The notes: a model not told the origin generated them from the sequence alone. A stretch of 64,000 bases of DNA from Limosilactobacillus pontis (GCF_002940945.1 NZ_PNFV01000004.1:1-64000), one strand, 5' to 3'. Counted from the first letter of the stretch, positions 1 through 9,003 are shown. Numbers and translations are program-made.

Positions 1-73
1 CTAGAATGACTTAATTCGTTTAATATCGATAGCTTTTCTTCTGTACTATATTTTGAATTCCTATCCACAAAAA

Positions 74-130
74 ATGCCCTCCAAGTATATAAGATGAATT
101 TTCTATTTCATCTGTATACTTAGAGGGCAT
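74..130 (-). terminator. Intrinsic terminator of the sucrose operon
   Basis: A long imperfect inverted repeat (arms about 74-98 and 107-130) is followed on the minus strand by a T run at 69-73. It lies about 110 bases beyond the sucrose phosphorylase stop codon, the right place for that operon's terminator. The rest of 1-239 shows no coding signal that I can support. Confidence 0.75.
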
Positions 131-239
131 TATAGCCTGATGGTTCTGACCGGCGTTTCGTATTTAACAAGCGATTGTAAGTGAAGTGTATTGAGAGAGA
201 TTGTAGTATGCTTGTTATTTATGGAAAGAAATTAATGGA

Positions 240-1697
240 TTACTTTTGTTCCATAACCGTTTCACCGTTAGCGGTGATCTTAAAGGTCTTGTTAGCAGCG
301 TCGGCATCGAGCACGGCAACGTTAGCACCGTCCTTGTCCTTCCGGGTGATCTTGATGGTCGTGTCAGTTGGTGTTTCAACATCGATGGAGCCATCCAGGT
401 CGAAGGCGGCGAATTTGTTCCGCCAGGAAAGCAGGTTCAATAGGTTCTTAACAACTGGCCGTTGCACTTCCTTGGCAACTTCTTCCTTGCTGTAGTAGTG
501 ACGGTTGATGTTTCGGCCTTCCTTGGTCTTTTCAAGGAGTTCCAGGTCATTTGAGCCAGCCAGCAGACCAACATAGTAGATCATTGGGATACCAGGAGCG
601 AAGATTTGGAATGCCCGGGCCATCAGGTAGGCCTTATCATTATCACCAAGGGCGGAGTAGAAGGTCGTGTTGATCTGGTAGATGTCCAGGTTGTGGTATT
701 CAGCACTGGAGTACTTCTTCTTGACGTTGGCACCGACCTTGTAGAGTTCCTTAGAGGTGTAGTCGATTTCGTCATCAGTCAGGATATCCTTGGCATCAAC
801 GACCCCGATCCCGTCATGAGTATCTAGGGTGGTGAACTGCTTCATTGGACTCATCTTCAGCCAGTTAGCCAGTCGGTTAGTCTTTCCGGAGTACAGGGTG
901 TAGAGGGTGGTCATTGGCAGTACGAAGTCGTAGATGAAGTAGTTGTGTTGGGAAATCTTTTGCGGCATGGTGTAGTGCTCGTGGATTTCTGGCAGAATTT
1001 CAGCTTGGTAAGGAGCCAGAATCTTACGAACTTCTTCCAGCAGGTCCCAGATCTCCGGTTCTACGAAGAAGTCGTTGGTGTCAGCCTTCTTAACAGCATA
1101 AGCAAAGGCGTCCAGCCGGATCAGGTCGGCACCGTGCTTAACCATGGAGGTCAAGGTCTGCTTGAAGAATTCGTTAGCGACCTTGCTCTTGACGTTGATG
1201 TCGATTTGTTCCTCGCCAAAGGTGTTCCAGAGGTGTTCCTTGGTACCATCGTCGAAGTCAATTTCTTGTTCTGGGGCCCGGTCCTTACGTTTGTAGATCA
1301 TGTCAATGTCTTTTTGGGTTGGGCGGCCCTTACCAGCAGCTTCCCAGAACTTTTCCCAACGGATAAAGAAGTCGTTGTACTTAGAAGCGTCGTGGTTCTT
1401 CTTGAAGTCTTGGTACATCACGGACTTCTTGGAGATGTGATTGATCATGAAGTCAAACATCAAGTAGTAGTCCTTACCGAGGGCTTCAACGTCATCCCAG
1501 TCACCGAACGCGGAATCTACCACGTCGTAACGGTACGGGGCAAAACCACGGTCACCGGTAGAAGGGAAGAACGGCAGGAGGTGAACACCACCGATGGCAT
1601 CGCCGATGTATTCCTTCAGTACTTCGTGCGTTTCTTTGATGTTCTTGGCCATGGAGTCAGAATAGGTGATTAACATTGCTTTGTTTTGAATTGGCAT
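240..1697 (-). CDS. gtfA: Sucrose phosphorylase (GH13)
   Basis: A 485-aa cytosolic enzyme that phosphorolyses sucrose to glucose-1-phosphate and fructose, saving one ATP per glucose unit. The sequence shows the GH13 sucrose phosphorylase pattern: the N-terminal [20 protein letters not shown] stretch, the nucleophile Asp196 in [10 protein letters not shown], the acid/base Glu237 in ILPEIHE, and the third acidic residue in TLDTHDGIG near 294. Length matches the family. The ATG follows a GGAGG site inside the 25-base gap after the MFS gene, so the two are cotranscribed with the MFS gene first. Control is probably by the palindromic operators at 2971-3047. A related phosphorylase for another glucoside is possible, but sucrose fits best. 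Confidence 0.93.
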   Translation of the reverse strand: MPIQNKAMLITYSDSMAKNIKETHEVLKEYIGDAIGGVHLLPFFPSTGDRGFAPYRYDVVDSAFGDWDDVEALGKDYYLMFDFMINHISKKSVMYQDFKKNHDASKYNDFFIRWEKFWEAAGKGRPTQKDIDMIYKRKDRAPEQEIDFDDGTKEHLWNTFGEEQIDINVKSKVANEFFKQTLTSMVKHGADLIRLDAFAYAVKKADTNDFFVEPEIWDLLEEVRKILAPYQAEILPEIHEHYTMPQKISQHNYFIYDFVLPMTTLYTLYSGKTNRLANWLKMSPMKQFTTLDTHDGIGVVDAKDILTDDEIDYTSKELYKVGANVKKKYSSAEYHNLDIYQINTTFYSALGDNDKAYLMARAFQIFAPGIPMIYYVGLLAGSNDLELLEKTKEGRNINRHYYSKEEVAKEVQRPVVKNLLNLLSWRNKFAAFDLDGSIDVETPTDTTIKITRKDKDGANVAVLDADAANKTFKITANGETVMEQK

Positions 1698-1722
1698 AGT
1701 AAAACCTCCAAATTAAATTAGA

Positions 1723-2940
1723 TTACTTGTGAGCAGTGCGACGGGTAGCAAAGAAAATGATTAGGGCGATGATGATCAACCCCACCCCGTAGACCGGGAA
1801 TGGTGCTGCAAGTCCCATACCTGATAGCGGCTGGCCTAACAAGTGGTTAGTCCACTCGGCGATCGACGGGGAGAAGAAGGCTCCGAAATTAAAGCCGATC
1901 AAACACAGAGATGTAACCAGCGGCTGGCGGTTGGCAGGAGCCAGATCCGGCAGGAGGTTGAAGATCAACGGTGAGACCAGCTGAAGCGGGAAACCGATCA
2001 GCAGCAGGCCGACTACCATCAGAAGGTAGTTGTGACCAGCAAAGCCAAACAGGAAGTTGGATAGGGCCATCAAACCTAGTCCCAGGTAGACGGTGCCAAA
2101 GCCCAAGCGTTTCTGGATGGCACCGTAACAGATTCCACCCAGTGTGGCGCCGATCAACATCAGAGACAGGAACATCGAAGAACCGGTGTAGTTACTGCCG
2201 TTGATCGCCACGGCCAGACCAGGGAAACGGTTCTCCATTCCAACATAGTCCACAACCAGCAGGAATGCAAAGAGAACGAGCAGGTAGACTACCGGACTGA
2301 TCTTGGTAATTGTCTGCTCTTCGTTTTCACCAAGGTCTTCAGCTAGGTTGTCTTCGTCGACCTCCTTATCCTGAGCCTGACTGTCGTCTGGAACGCGGAG
2401 TGCGAAGAAGATCAGGACAACAAAGGCCAGGGCGTAGACCGCAAAGGACTGATGCCATCCCGCATAACTCAAGATCAAGCCGGCGATAGTCAGTGTAGCG
2501 GCCTGACCGATCTGCTCAGCGGCGGCCCGCCAGCCCAACATCTGGGCCCGCTCCGTGCCGTCATACCAGACGGAGATCATCGAGATAGCTTGGGAGTTAT
2601 AAAGTCCGTAACCAGCACCGAGGATCAAGCGTGAGATCAAGATCGTCATGTAGTTGTTGACAAACAATGGTACCAAACCAGCGACGCCGACGATTGTGAC
2701 CCCGGCCATGATGATCTTTTTATCGGAGATGTGGAACCACTCTTGAATGAGTGGGGAGAGAACCACGAAGATCATAACGGCAAAGGACGGGGTGGTTACC
2801 AGATACTCAGACTGGGTTTGGGTAATCCCCAGAGCAGCCTTAAGTTGCGGCAGGGAACCCTGAATCGCATAAGCACTGGTGACCATGAATGATACCGACA
2901 GGAACGCCAGTTTAGTAATCATGGAATGCTTGTTATTCAT
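1723..2940 (-). CDS. MFS transporter, probable sucrose/sugar uptake
   Basis: A 405-aa membrane protein of the major facilitator superfamily with about 12 hydrophobic segments and a charged central loop (about residues 185-215, rich in Asp and Glu). The motif region around SRLILGAGYGLYNSQ is typical of MFS helix 4. It is the promoter-proximal gene of a two-gene operon with sucrose phosphorylase, so uptake of sucrose or a related sugar is the natural inference. The sequence alone does not fix the substrate, and the protein is not of the classical GPH or LacY-sucrose type that I would recognise. Confidence 0.8.
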   Translation of the reverse strand: MNNKHSMITKLAFLSVSFMVTSAYAIQGSLPQLKAALGITQTQSEYLVTTPSFAVMIFVVLSPLIQEWFHISDKKIIMAGVTIVGVAGLVPLFVNNYMTILISRLILGAGYGLYNSQAISMISVWYDGTERAQMLGWRAAAEQIGQAATLTIAGLILSYAGWHQSFAVYALAFVVLIFFALRVPDDSQAQDKEVDEDNLAEDLGENEEQTITKISPVVYLLVLFAFLLVVDYVGMENRFPGLAVAINGSNYTGSSMFLSLMLIGATLGGICYGAIQKRLGFGTVYLGLGLMALSNFLFGFAGHNYLLMVVGLLLIGFPLQLVSPLIFNLLPDLAPANRQPLVTSLCLIGFNFGAFFSPSIAEWTNHLLGQPLSGMGLAAPFPVYGVGLIIIALIIFFATRRTAHK

Positions 2941-2970
2941 ATTATCAATTCTGCTTTCTTACTTATTGTT

Positions 2971-3047
2971 ACCCAAATGATAAACGTTTATCATTTGGGT
3001 ACGTGAATAATATACTATGCCTTTTTCTAAATGTCAAACGTTTATCA
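2971..3047 (-). promoter_or_regulatory. Sucrose operon promoter with two LacI-type operators
   Basis: On the minus strand a sigma-A promoter is visible: TTGACA (3032-3037), a 17-base spacer and TATATT (3009-3014). A perfect 30-bp palindrome at 2971-3000, with core TGATAAACGTTTATCA, lies just downstream of the start point. A second copy of the core with one changed half, TGATAAACGTTTGACA, covers the -35 box at 3032-3047. Two operators flanking a promoter, with a central CG, are the hallmark of LacI/GalR repressors. No LacI gene is in the window. Confidence 0.82.
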
Positions 3048-3151
3048 AAAAATATGTAATCATTTTCATCTCTTTTATGACAAGATTCCTAAAAAGAAGG
3101 GGAAGCTGATCAGAGATGAGCTCTCAAATTACAATTGTGAAATGAATATCA

Positions 3152-3190
3152 AAAAACTGTGTACATCAATAATGACTGTACACAGTTTTT
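3152..3190 (-). terminator. Terminator after pcp
   Basis: A perfect 14-bp inverted repeat (3152-3165 and 3177-3190) has A/T-rich arms that supply a T run on either strand. It lies 10 bases past the pcp stop codon. Confidence 0.8.
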
Positions 3191-3200
3191 GAATATTTGA

Positions 3201-3848
3201 TTAAGCAATTGTTCCTTCAATTGCTTTGATATCCCCTTTGCCATCTCGGTCAACAATGGCCTCAAGAGCAGCCGTTAAGCCGCGAACATCATCCTCCAGT
3301 GATAATGAAGGAGTATCAGGTCGGTGGATAATCTGGTCAGGCAAGAACGGGATGTGAATAAAGCCCGCCTTAATATTTGGAAATTCAGTTGCTCGCATAT
3401 ACTGAACCTGGTACATGATATGGTTGCAGACAAAGGTTCCTGCTGAATTAGAAACTGCTGCAGGCAATCCTGCTTGGCGAATCGCCTTAACAATTGCCTT
3501 AACTGGGAGCTGGGTAAAGTAAGCAGTGTCACCGTTTGCCTGGATCGGCTGGTCAATTGGCTGATAACCAGCATTATCCTTGATTCGCCCGTCATCTAAG
3601 TTAATGGCAACTCGTTCAGGAGTAAGAGCAAAACGTCCCCCGGCTTGGCCAATGTTGATTACATAGTCAGGATGATACTTTTCGATTGCAGCTTTGGTGA
3701 CTGTCGCAGCCTTGCCAAAGATCGTTGGAATCTGTACTTTGATAATCTGGGCGCCCTTAACTGTATCTGGGAGACGTTTAACGGCCTCAATAGCTGGATT
3801 GATCTTATCTGTACCAAAAGGGTCAAAACCCGTTACGAGAATTTTCAT
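3201..3848 (-). CDS. pcp: Pyrrolidone-carboxylate peptidase (pyroglutamyl peptidase I)
   Basis: A 215-aa cytosolic cysteine peptidase (family C15) that removes N-terminal pyroglutamate from peptides. The catalytic triad is visible as Glu78 ([11 protein letters not shown]), Cys141 ([12 protein letters not shown]) and His165 (GFIHIPFLP), and the N-terminal [12 protein letters not shown] motif is diagnostic. The ATG at 3848 is chosen because a GGAG site lies about 8 bases upstream; a further upstream TTG in frame would put the ribosome site inside the gene. It is the last gene of a DUF969-DUF979-pcp operon, an order seen in other Firmicutes, which links pyroglutamyl peptides to the two membrane proteins. 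Confidence 0.93.
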   Translation of the reverse strand: MKILVTGFDPFGTDKINPAIEAVKRLPDTVKGAQIIKVQIPTIFGKAATVTKAAIEKYHPDYVINIGQAGGRFALTPERVAINLDDGRIKDNAGYQPIDQPIQANGDTAYFTQLPVKAIVKAIRQAGLPAAVSNSAGTFVCNHIMYQVQYMRATEFPNIKAGFIHIPFLPDQIIHRPDTPSLSLEDDVRGLTAALEAIVDRDGKGDIKAIEGTIA

Positions 3849-3871
3849 TTGAATAGCTCCTTTCAATTAAT

Positions 3872-4786
3872 TTAGAAGGCCAAGAAGTACATCAGGGCGA
3901 TCTGGGTAATGAGCATGATTAGTGCAATTGGCCATTGTTGTTTGATTACTCCCATCTGGTCCTTCATGCCCATTAATGCTACCGGCAAGCTATTAAAGTT
4001 TGCGGCCATTGGTGTTACCAAGGTTCCACAGTAGCCTGAGGTCATTCCTAAAGCAGCAACCACTGCTGGGTTACCACCCTGAGCAATCACGAATGGAATA
4101 CCGACTGCTGCCGTAATGACGGCAAAGGCAGCAAAACCATTCCCCATGATAATGGTGAAGACGGCCATCGAAACACAATAGAGAACAACCCCCACAAGGT
4201 GATTACCAGCGGGAACCATCCCAGCGACGATTTTGGCCGTTAGTGTGCCCACCCCGGCGGTTGTAAAGACGACACCAAGCATTGCAAGCAGTTGTGGCAA
4301 AATACCAGCGGTTCCAACTGAGCGAACCATTCTTTCAGAATCAGTATATACCATTGACAGTGGTGCCTTGGTTTCAAACATTGCTACCAGAAGAGAAAGA
4401 ATAGCACCAATTCCGATGCCGACCTGGCCGCCAAGCTTAGTAAACTGAGCAATGCAGATCGAAACAACGGCCAAGATAACACTAGGAAGGAATACCCAAG
4501 CACCTAATTTTTTAGCAAATTCGGTGGCGTGACTGGCATCGATATTCTTAATATGGCCAATCCGAATCTGCTTAAAGAGGGCAAGTAAACCAATGATGAC
4601 GATCAAACCGCCAGTAACAGGATAAGGAATCAATTTACCAAACGCAAAAATGATCCCTAGGATAATCCAAAAAGCGCCAGTTCCCCACCGTGCTGGGTTG
4701 CTAGTGTCACGAAATGATTCAATACCGGCAATCGCCATGACGATGCCGATGAGGGCGTAAAGAAATTCAAGAATGGCATTAACCAT
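3872..4786 (-). CDS. DUF979 family membrane protein
   Basis: A 304-aa polytopic membrane protein with about 9 to 10 hydrophobic helices, matching the DUF979 family (characteristic FWIILGIIFAFGKLIP and GYCGTLVTPMAANFNSLPVA stretches). It starts one base after the upstream DUF969 gene ends and is followed by pcp, so all three form one transcript. The function is not established. The operon context suggests a two-component permease for pyroglutamate, pyroglutamyl peptides or a related compound, but that is inference. Confidence 0.85.
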   Translation of the reverse strand: MVNAILEFLYALIGIVMAIAGIESFRDTSNPARWGTGAFWIILGIIFAFGKLIPYPVTGGLIVIIGLLALFKQIRIGHIKNIDASHATEFAKKLGAWVFLPSVILAVVSICIAQFTKLGGQVGIGIGAILSLLVAMFETKAPLSMVYTDSERMVRSVGTAGILPQLLAMLGVVFTTAGVGTLTAKIVAGMVPAGNHLVGVVLYCVSMAVFTIIMGNGFAAFAVITAAVGIPFVIAQGGNPAVVAALGMTSGYCGTLVTPMAANFNSLPVALMGMKDQMGVIKQQWPIALIMLITQIALMYFLAF

Positions 4787-4787
4787 T

Positions 4788-5459
4788 TTATTCGCCCTCC
4801 TTTCCGGTTAGAAAGCGATGGTCAAATAGTTTATTGTAGATTGCAACCGCAATTAGTGAAATAATGGCGACCGGGACCTCATATAAGACAATCTTGTTAG
4901 GGGTAACGGCATATTTGAGCGAGCTCATGGTACTGGAGATCAGTAGAACACCGGACGAAGCGACAAAGAGGTTTTGAGCGAAAAAGTTCCCAAAATTATC
5001 AACTGCGGCTGACCGGGCCTTAATGAGTTCGACATCCTTTGGGGAGAGCTTCTTCTCAACCTCAGCAGCGGCTGTAACCATTGGTGAGATCAGTGGACGG
5101 ACAAACTGTACCTGTCCTTGTAAAGAGATACCAAACACGCCACCGATTTCCCGAATGACCAGGTAGATATTGAGAATGCGGCTAGGCGTCAGTTTTTTGA
5201 GCTTCTGGATACCATTGATGGCAACCTCTTTTAACCCGTGGCTTTCAATCAGACCGATCATTGGCAGGGTTAAGAAGAACAGTGATACCATCCGGTTTTC
5301 AACAAAGCTTTTTCCGAGTGTCGTTAATAAACTGGTGATGTCCATTCCGGAAAAAATTCCAGTCACTACAGCGGCAATCACCACCACCGCCACGCTGTCC
5401 CACTTGAGAGCAAAGCCGATGATGATGATTAGAATGCCAATTAACTTTAAGTATTCCAA
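4788..5459 (-). CDS. DUF969 family membrane protein
   Basis: A 223-aa membrane protein with about 6 hydrophobic segments, matching DUF969. It begins with a TTG codon preceded by GAGGAAT at a good distance; no better start is available. It leads the operon DUF969-DUF979-pcp with almost no spacing. The middle part holds the polar stretch SPKDVELIKARSAAVDNFGN, likely a cytoplasmic loop. Always found next to DUF979 in my knowledge of the families, it probably forms one complex with it; substrate unknown. Confidence 0.83.
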   Translation of the reverse strand: MEYLKLIGILIIIIGFALKWDSVAVVVIAAVVTGIFSGMDITSLLTTLGKSFVENRMVSLFFLTLPMIGLIESHGLKEVAINGIQKLKKLTPSRILNIYLVIREIGGVFGISLQGQVQFVRPLISPMVTAAAEVEKKLSPKDVELIKARSAAVDNFGNFFAQNLFVASSGVLLISSTMSSLKYAVTPNKIVLYEVPVAIISLIAVAIYNKLFDHRFLTGKEGE

Positions 5460-5600
5460 AATAATTCCTCTAATCTATAAATATTTGATACGTACTGATT
5501 ATAAAATTTTCCTAGGAAATTGTTAATAGAAAACAAATCAAGAAATGAGCTTCTTAAGTGACCTGCCTGGCTAGTTGGAAGAGCAATATTATAAGAAATT

Positions 5601-5639
5601 AAAAGCGGCTGGAGGAAACAAAATTTTCTTCCAGTCGCA
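5601..5639 (-). terminator. Terminator of aldo/keto reductase gene
   Basis: An inverted repeat of about 14 bp (GCGGCTGGAGGAAA pairing with TTTTCTTCCAGTCGC) is followed on the minus strand by a T run at 5601-5604, 12 bases beyond the stop codon. Confidence 0.8.
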
Positions 5640-5650
5640 TTAATTCTAAA

Positions 5651-6493
5651 TTAATATTGGTGATCATATTCATAGGTCAGTTCCGGTTCCCGACCGGTCC
5701 GCTGATAGTTATTGAGGGCATCAATTTGGTGCATCTCATCCGGAGATAGCGCGAAGTCGTAGATGTCGGCATTTTGCTGGATTCGGGCGGTGTGAACCGA
5801 CTTTGGAATGAAGGATACCCCATTCTGCAAGTGCCAGCGTAGGATTACCTGAGCTGGTGACTTACCGTGGGCAGTACCGATCTCTTTTAAGACTGGCTCA
5901 CCGAGGACAGCCCCACGCCCCAAAGGACTCCAAGCCTGAGTGATGATTCGGTGGTCATGATTGAACTTCAACAGCGGTTTCTGGGTCAGAAGCGGGTGTA
6001 GCTCGATCTGGTCGACGACTGGCATCTCATCGGCCTTGGTGGCCAGGTACTGGAGATGGATCATTTGGTAATTGCTTACCCCGATCGACTTAGCTAAGCC
6101 AGCACGCTTAAGCTCTTCAAGGGCCCGCCAAGTTTCAAAAAAGGACCGTTCGATTGGCCAGTGGACGAGGAGGAGGTCGACGTAGTCTGTCTGCAGTTTC
6201 TTCAATGACTCCTGAACCGATTTGATTGTTTGGTCGTAACCCTGATTATCCTCGGCGACCTTAGTGGTGAGGAAGAGCTGGTCCCGGGGGATTTGGAGAT
6301 TCTTGAAGGCTGTCCCAACCGCCGCCTCATTGCCGTAAAGCTGGGCAGTGTCAAAAAGGCGGTACCCCGCCTTGTAAGCATCCCTAATGGTATTAGTCAT
6401 TGTCTCCTGACCGTCAACCTTATAGAGGCCAAATCCTTCCTGTGGCATTTGGTTGCCGTCCGCCAGTTTTAACCAATTATCTTTAATATTCAT
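5651..6493 (-). CDS. Aldo/keto reductase
   Basis: A 280-aa NADPH-dependent oxidoreductase with a TIM-barrel fold. The catalytic tetrad is intact: Asp48 (YRLFDTAQLYGNE), Tyr53, Lys78 (LTTKV) and His111 (LLLVHWPIE). The C-terminal cofactor motif IPKSVHTARIQQN is present. Length and motifs place it with the 2,5-diketo-D-gluconate reductase-like group (AKR5) common in lactobacilli, which reduce small aldehydes and ketones. A GGGATG ribosome site precedes the ATG. It appears to be a single-gene unit; the true substrate cannot be read from sequence. Confidence 0.9.
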   Translation of the reverse strand: MNIKDNWLKLADGNQMPQEGFGLYKVDGQETMTNTIRDAYKAGYRLFDTAQLYGNEAAVGTAFKNLQIPRDQLFLTTKVAEDNQGYDQTIKSVQESLKKLQTDYVDLLLVHWPIERSFFETWRALEELKRAGLAKSIGVSNYQMIHLQYLATKADEMPVVDQIELHPLLTQKPLLKFNHDHRIITQAWSPLGRGAVLGEPVLKEIGTAHGKSPAQVILRWHLQNGVSFIPKSVHTARIQQNADIYDFALSPDEMHQIDALNNYQRTGREPELTYEYDHQY

Positions 6494-6557
6494 TATTTGT
6501 CATCCCTTTTATCCTAAATGGTAACATTGCTTTTGCGGTTTAGAAATGTGACAGTGC

Positions 6558-7349
6558 TTAATTCATGATTGACTTGGTGGTCCGGGCTAATTGTTCGATC
6601 GTCTGCTGACCGGTCGTCATGTTATTGTTCTTATCGGTGTAAACAGCGATAGTGTAGCTGGTCCCGTTGGCATTTTTGACGTACCCGATACTGTTGACGA
6701 TCCAATTATCGTTCCCGTAGCTCAGCCAACCGTTCTTGATTGCAAAGTTGTTGCTACCAGCTGAAATCCCCCAGGTCTGGTCAGACTCAACATTACTCAT
6801 CAAGTTCCGGATCATGGTTTGCTCCTGATTGGAGAGAAATTTGGAATGGTAGAAAATGTTATTGAGCAGCTTGACTTGGTCCTTTGGGGTGGTGGTGGTT
6901 AGCCCCCAGCTTTTATGGGCAACCGAGTTCTTCATGTCAAACTTATCAAAGACTTCTTGGAGCCCTGCTTGGCCTCCTAACTCGTTGAAGAGGGTGGTAG
7001 TGGCGTTGTTGTCGCTTTGTTCAATCATCTTCTTGGCTAAGGAGGTCTGGGTGCTGCTCAGCGGAGACTGCTGCTTGAGCATGAGACCGGCGAGAATACT
7101 GACCTTAACGGTGCTGGCCGTGTGAAATTTGTGGCGGGGAGCATTCGTTGAGGTGTAGATACGGTGCGTTTTGGGGGAATAGACTGCAATGCTGACGTTA
7201 TTGCTGGAGGTATAAACAATCTTATTCCAATTGGACTTGAGGCGGCTTCCCAATGATAGGAAGTGGTGCAGGCCGAAAATGATGACCAGGATCAGGAAAA
7301 TAATTAGAATTGGCCGTGGCTGGCGACGGGTGTGCTGAGCACGCTGCAT
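6558..7349 (-). CDS. Membrane-anchored class A beta-lactamase-fold serine hydrolase
   Basis: A 263-aa protein with a basic N-terminus and one transmembrane segment (about residues 13-33), then an extracellular penicillin-binding/beta-lactamase domain. Active-site motifs are S79-T-V-K82, S112-D-N114 and, in place of the usual KTG, K-N-G in AIKNGWLSYG. The fold family includes class A beta-lactamases and small DD-peptidases. The changed third box and the anchor suggest a cell-wall-related hydrolase more than a resistance enzyme, but activity is not known. Divergent from dacA, another member of the superfamily. Confidence 0.82.
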   Translation of the reverse strand: MQRAQHTRRQPRPILIIFLILVIIFGLHHFLSLGSRLKSNWNKIVYTSSNNVSIAVYSPKTHRIYTSTNAPRHKFHTASTVKVSILAGLMLKQQSPLSSTQTSLAKKMIEQSDNNATTTLFNELGGQAGLQEVFDKFDMKNSVAHKSWGLTTTTPKDQVKLLNNIFYHSKFLSNQEQTMIRNLMSNVESDQTWGISAGSNNFAIKNGWLSYGNDNWIVNSIGYVKNANGTSYTIAVYTDKNNNMTTGQQTIEQLARTTKSIMN

Positions 7350-7539
7350 GATGTAGGTTCCTTTCTTTTTGATGTGCGTACTTTACTAATCATACTTGTG
7401 AAACTAGAAAAAGAAAACAGGTTAATTGTGAATTTAACCAATAGTTTGAGAATTTGCTTGAATATTTAGTGAACTTCACTAATAATTCAAAGTTAAGAGC
7501 TATTCTAGTAATGTAATAATCTGAGAAGGGGTTAATAAA

Positions 7540-8781
7540 TTGAAGAGAATTGGTCGTAAACTAATTTGTTGTTTACTATTAATTTTGTCGTTTAATTTAA
7601 GCCTGGTTGGCTTGGAGAGTCAGGCACATGCTAGTACGGGCTCCTTTTATGACATGAAAGCCCGAGCGGCCTATGCAATCGATGCTCAGACGGGTCAGGT
7701 ACTCTACCAGAAGAATGCCAATAAGGTTTATCCGATTGCCTCTTTGACTAAGATCCTGACACTGGCGGTGATCGAACAGGATATCCGTGATCATCGGCTG
7801 AGCTGGAAACAGAAGGTCAAGATTACGCCCGCGGTAGCAAAGGTAGCCAACGATTGGCACTTTTCCAATGTTCAGCTTAATGCCGGTGAAGAGTACAGTA
7901 TCCGGCAGCTGGCTGAGTCGATGATGATAGTTTCGGCTGACGGAAGTGCGGAGGCTTTAGCTCTGGCAAGTGCTGGCAGCACCGCGGCCTTTAATCAGAA
8001 GATGCAGAAGGTGGCGCGGGCAGCTGGTGTCCACGATGCTAAGATTTATAACATGATTGGCCTTTCTAACGATAGTTTGGGCAAACACCGGCTCAAAGGG
8101 GTGGCTAAAGACGCAGAAAACGAGATGTCAGCTAAAGACCTTGCCTTGATTTCCCGTTACGTGATTACTAAGTATCCAGAAACATTGAAGATTACCAAGA
8201 TAAAGACCGCTAATTTTGACGTGGCACTAGGGCAACAGTATTTGATGACCAACATCAATGCCCTTTTGCCACAAAATGGTTTTGCTCCGAATGGCTGGAC
8301 GATTGATGGTTTGAAGACTGGTAACACTGACGCAGCCGGTAAGTGTATTGTAACGACCGGGACCTATGCCGGACGACGGGTTATTCTAGTGGCCCTTCAT
8401 ACCGAAGGAGACTGGAATAACCAGTCGAAGATGCAGAAGGAATTCTACGAGGCCTTGGCGGCTAACTATCAGCCGGTTAAATTGCAGAAGATCACCGACC
8501 TGCCTAAGAGTGTTCATCAGACTAAGGTGGTTAACGCTAAGGGGCGTCACCATGTTCGTTTGCAACTGGACCATTCCCAGTGGGTTTGGATGCAGAAGGG
8601 GGACGATTGGCGAGCTGCCAAGCCACAGTTTGTCGTAGATCCGACTCACCGTTCTGTTACTGGTAAGCTGAAGGCCCCACTGAAGAAGGGGGAGCGAATC
8701 GGTAAGATTGAATTACAGATCAAGGGGATGCCGATGCTGGACGTACCGGTAACCAGTGGTCAAACGGTTGTAAAACAATAG
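7540..8781 (+). CDS. dacA: D-alanyl-D-alanine carboxypeptidase (PBP5 type)
   Basis: A 413-aa exported peptidase S11 that trims the terminal D-Ala of peptidoglycan stem peptides. It has a signal peptide ending near AHA-ST (residues 29-33), the active-site S68-L-T-K71, and K259-T-G261 in DGLKTGNTDAAG, followed by a C-terminal beta-rich PBP5_C domain. The second box reads S132-A-D134 where the family usually has S-x-N. The start is a TTG behind GAGAAGGGG; the signal peptide begins directly there (MKRIGRK). No obvious C-terminal amphipathic anchor helix is seen. The gene stands alone, between promoter-like AT-rich DNA and a terminator. Confidence 0.9.
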   Translation: MKRIGRKLICCLLLILSFNLSLVGLESQAHASTGSFYDMKARAAYAIDAQTGQVLYQKNANKVYPIASLTKILTLAVIEQDIRDHRLSWKQKVKITPAVAKVANDWHFSNVQLNAGEEYSIRQLAESMMIVSADGSAEALALASAGSTAAFNQKMQKVARAAGVHDAKIYNMIGLSNDSLGKHRLKGVAKDAENEMSAKDLALISRYVITKYPETLKITKIKTANFDVALGQQYLMTNINALLPQNGFAPNGWTIDGLKTGNTDAAGKCIVTTGTYAGRRVILVALHTEGDWNNQSKMQKEFYEALAANYQPVKLQKITDLPKSVHQTKVVNAKGRHHVRLQLDHSQWVWMQKGDDWRAAKPQFVVDPTHRSVTGKLKAPLKKGERIGKIELQIKGMPMLDVPVTSGQTVVKQ

Positions 8782-8791
8782 TAAACGGATG

Positions 8792-8827
8792 AAAAGATTT
8801 ACATGTGTTGTAGATCTTTTTTTATTG
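8792..8827 (+). terminator. Terminator of dacA
   Basis: AAAAGATTTAC and GTAGATCTTTT pair around a 7-base loop and run into a T tract, 11 bases past the dacA stop. Confidence 0.75.
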
Positions 8828-8989
8828 AATAATTTTTCTTAATTTTGTGAAATGCTGAATTTATATACTTGATAGGGCAATCACGGCCCATTCTTTTGGA
8901 CAGCACTGTATACGGTATTCGCCGACCTGTCCTATCATTGACCATTTGCTTGAATTTGTTTAAAAATGGTGATACCGTAGCATTGTAAA

Positions 8990-9003
8990 TGAAAGCGCTA
9001 CCA
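8990..9003 (+). promoter_or_regulatory. Probable cre (CcpA) site before pepD
   Basis: TGAAAGCGCTACCA matches the catabolite-responsive element consensus TGWAAGCGNTWWCA at 13 of 14 positions. It ends a few bases before the ribosome site of the dipeptidase gene, where bound CcpA would block transcription. A weak -35/-10 pair (TTGAAT at 8951-8956, TACCGT at 8974-8979) is upstream. Confidence 0.6.

Noticed and set aside
945-1673. A 242-codon open frame on the plus strand opposite the sucrose phosphorylase gene
   Set aside because: It lies wholly antisense to an unmistakable enzyme, has no ribosome site, and its composition (Val/Leu/Gly rich) is typical of a mirrored frame.
6558-7349. Possible acquired beta-lactamase resistance gene
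   Set aside because: It has a membrane anchor, an altered third box (KNG), and the same base composition as its neighbours, with no mobile element nearby. A native wall enzyme is more likely.
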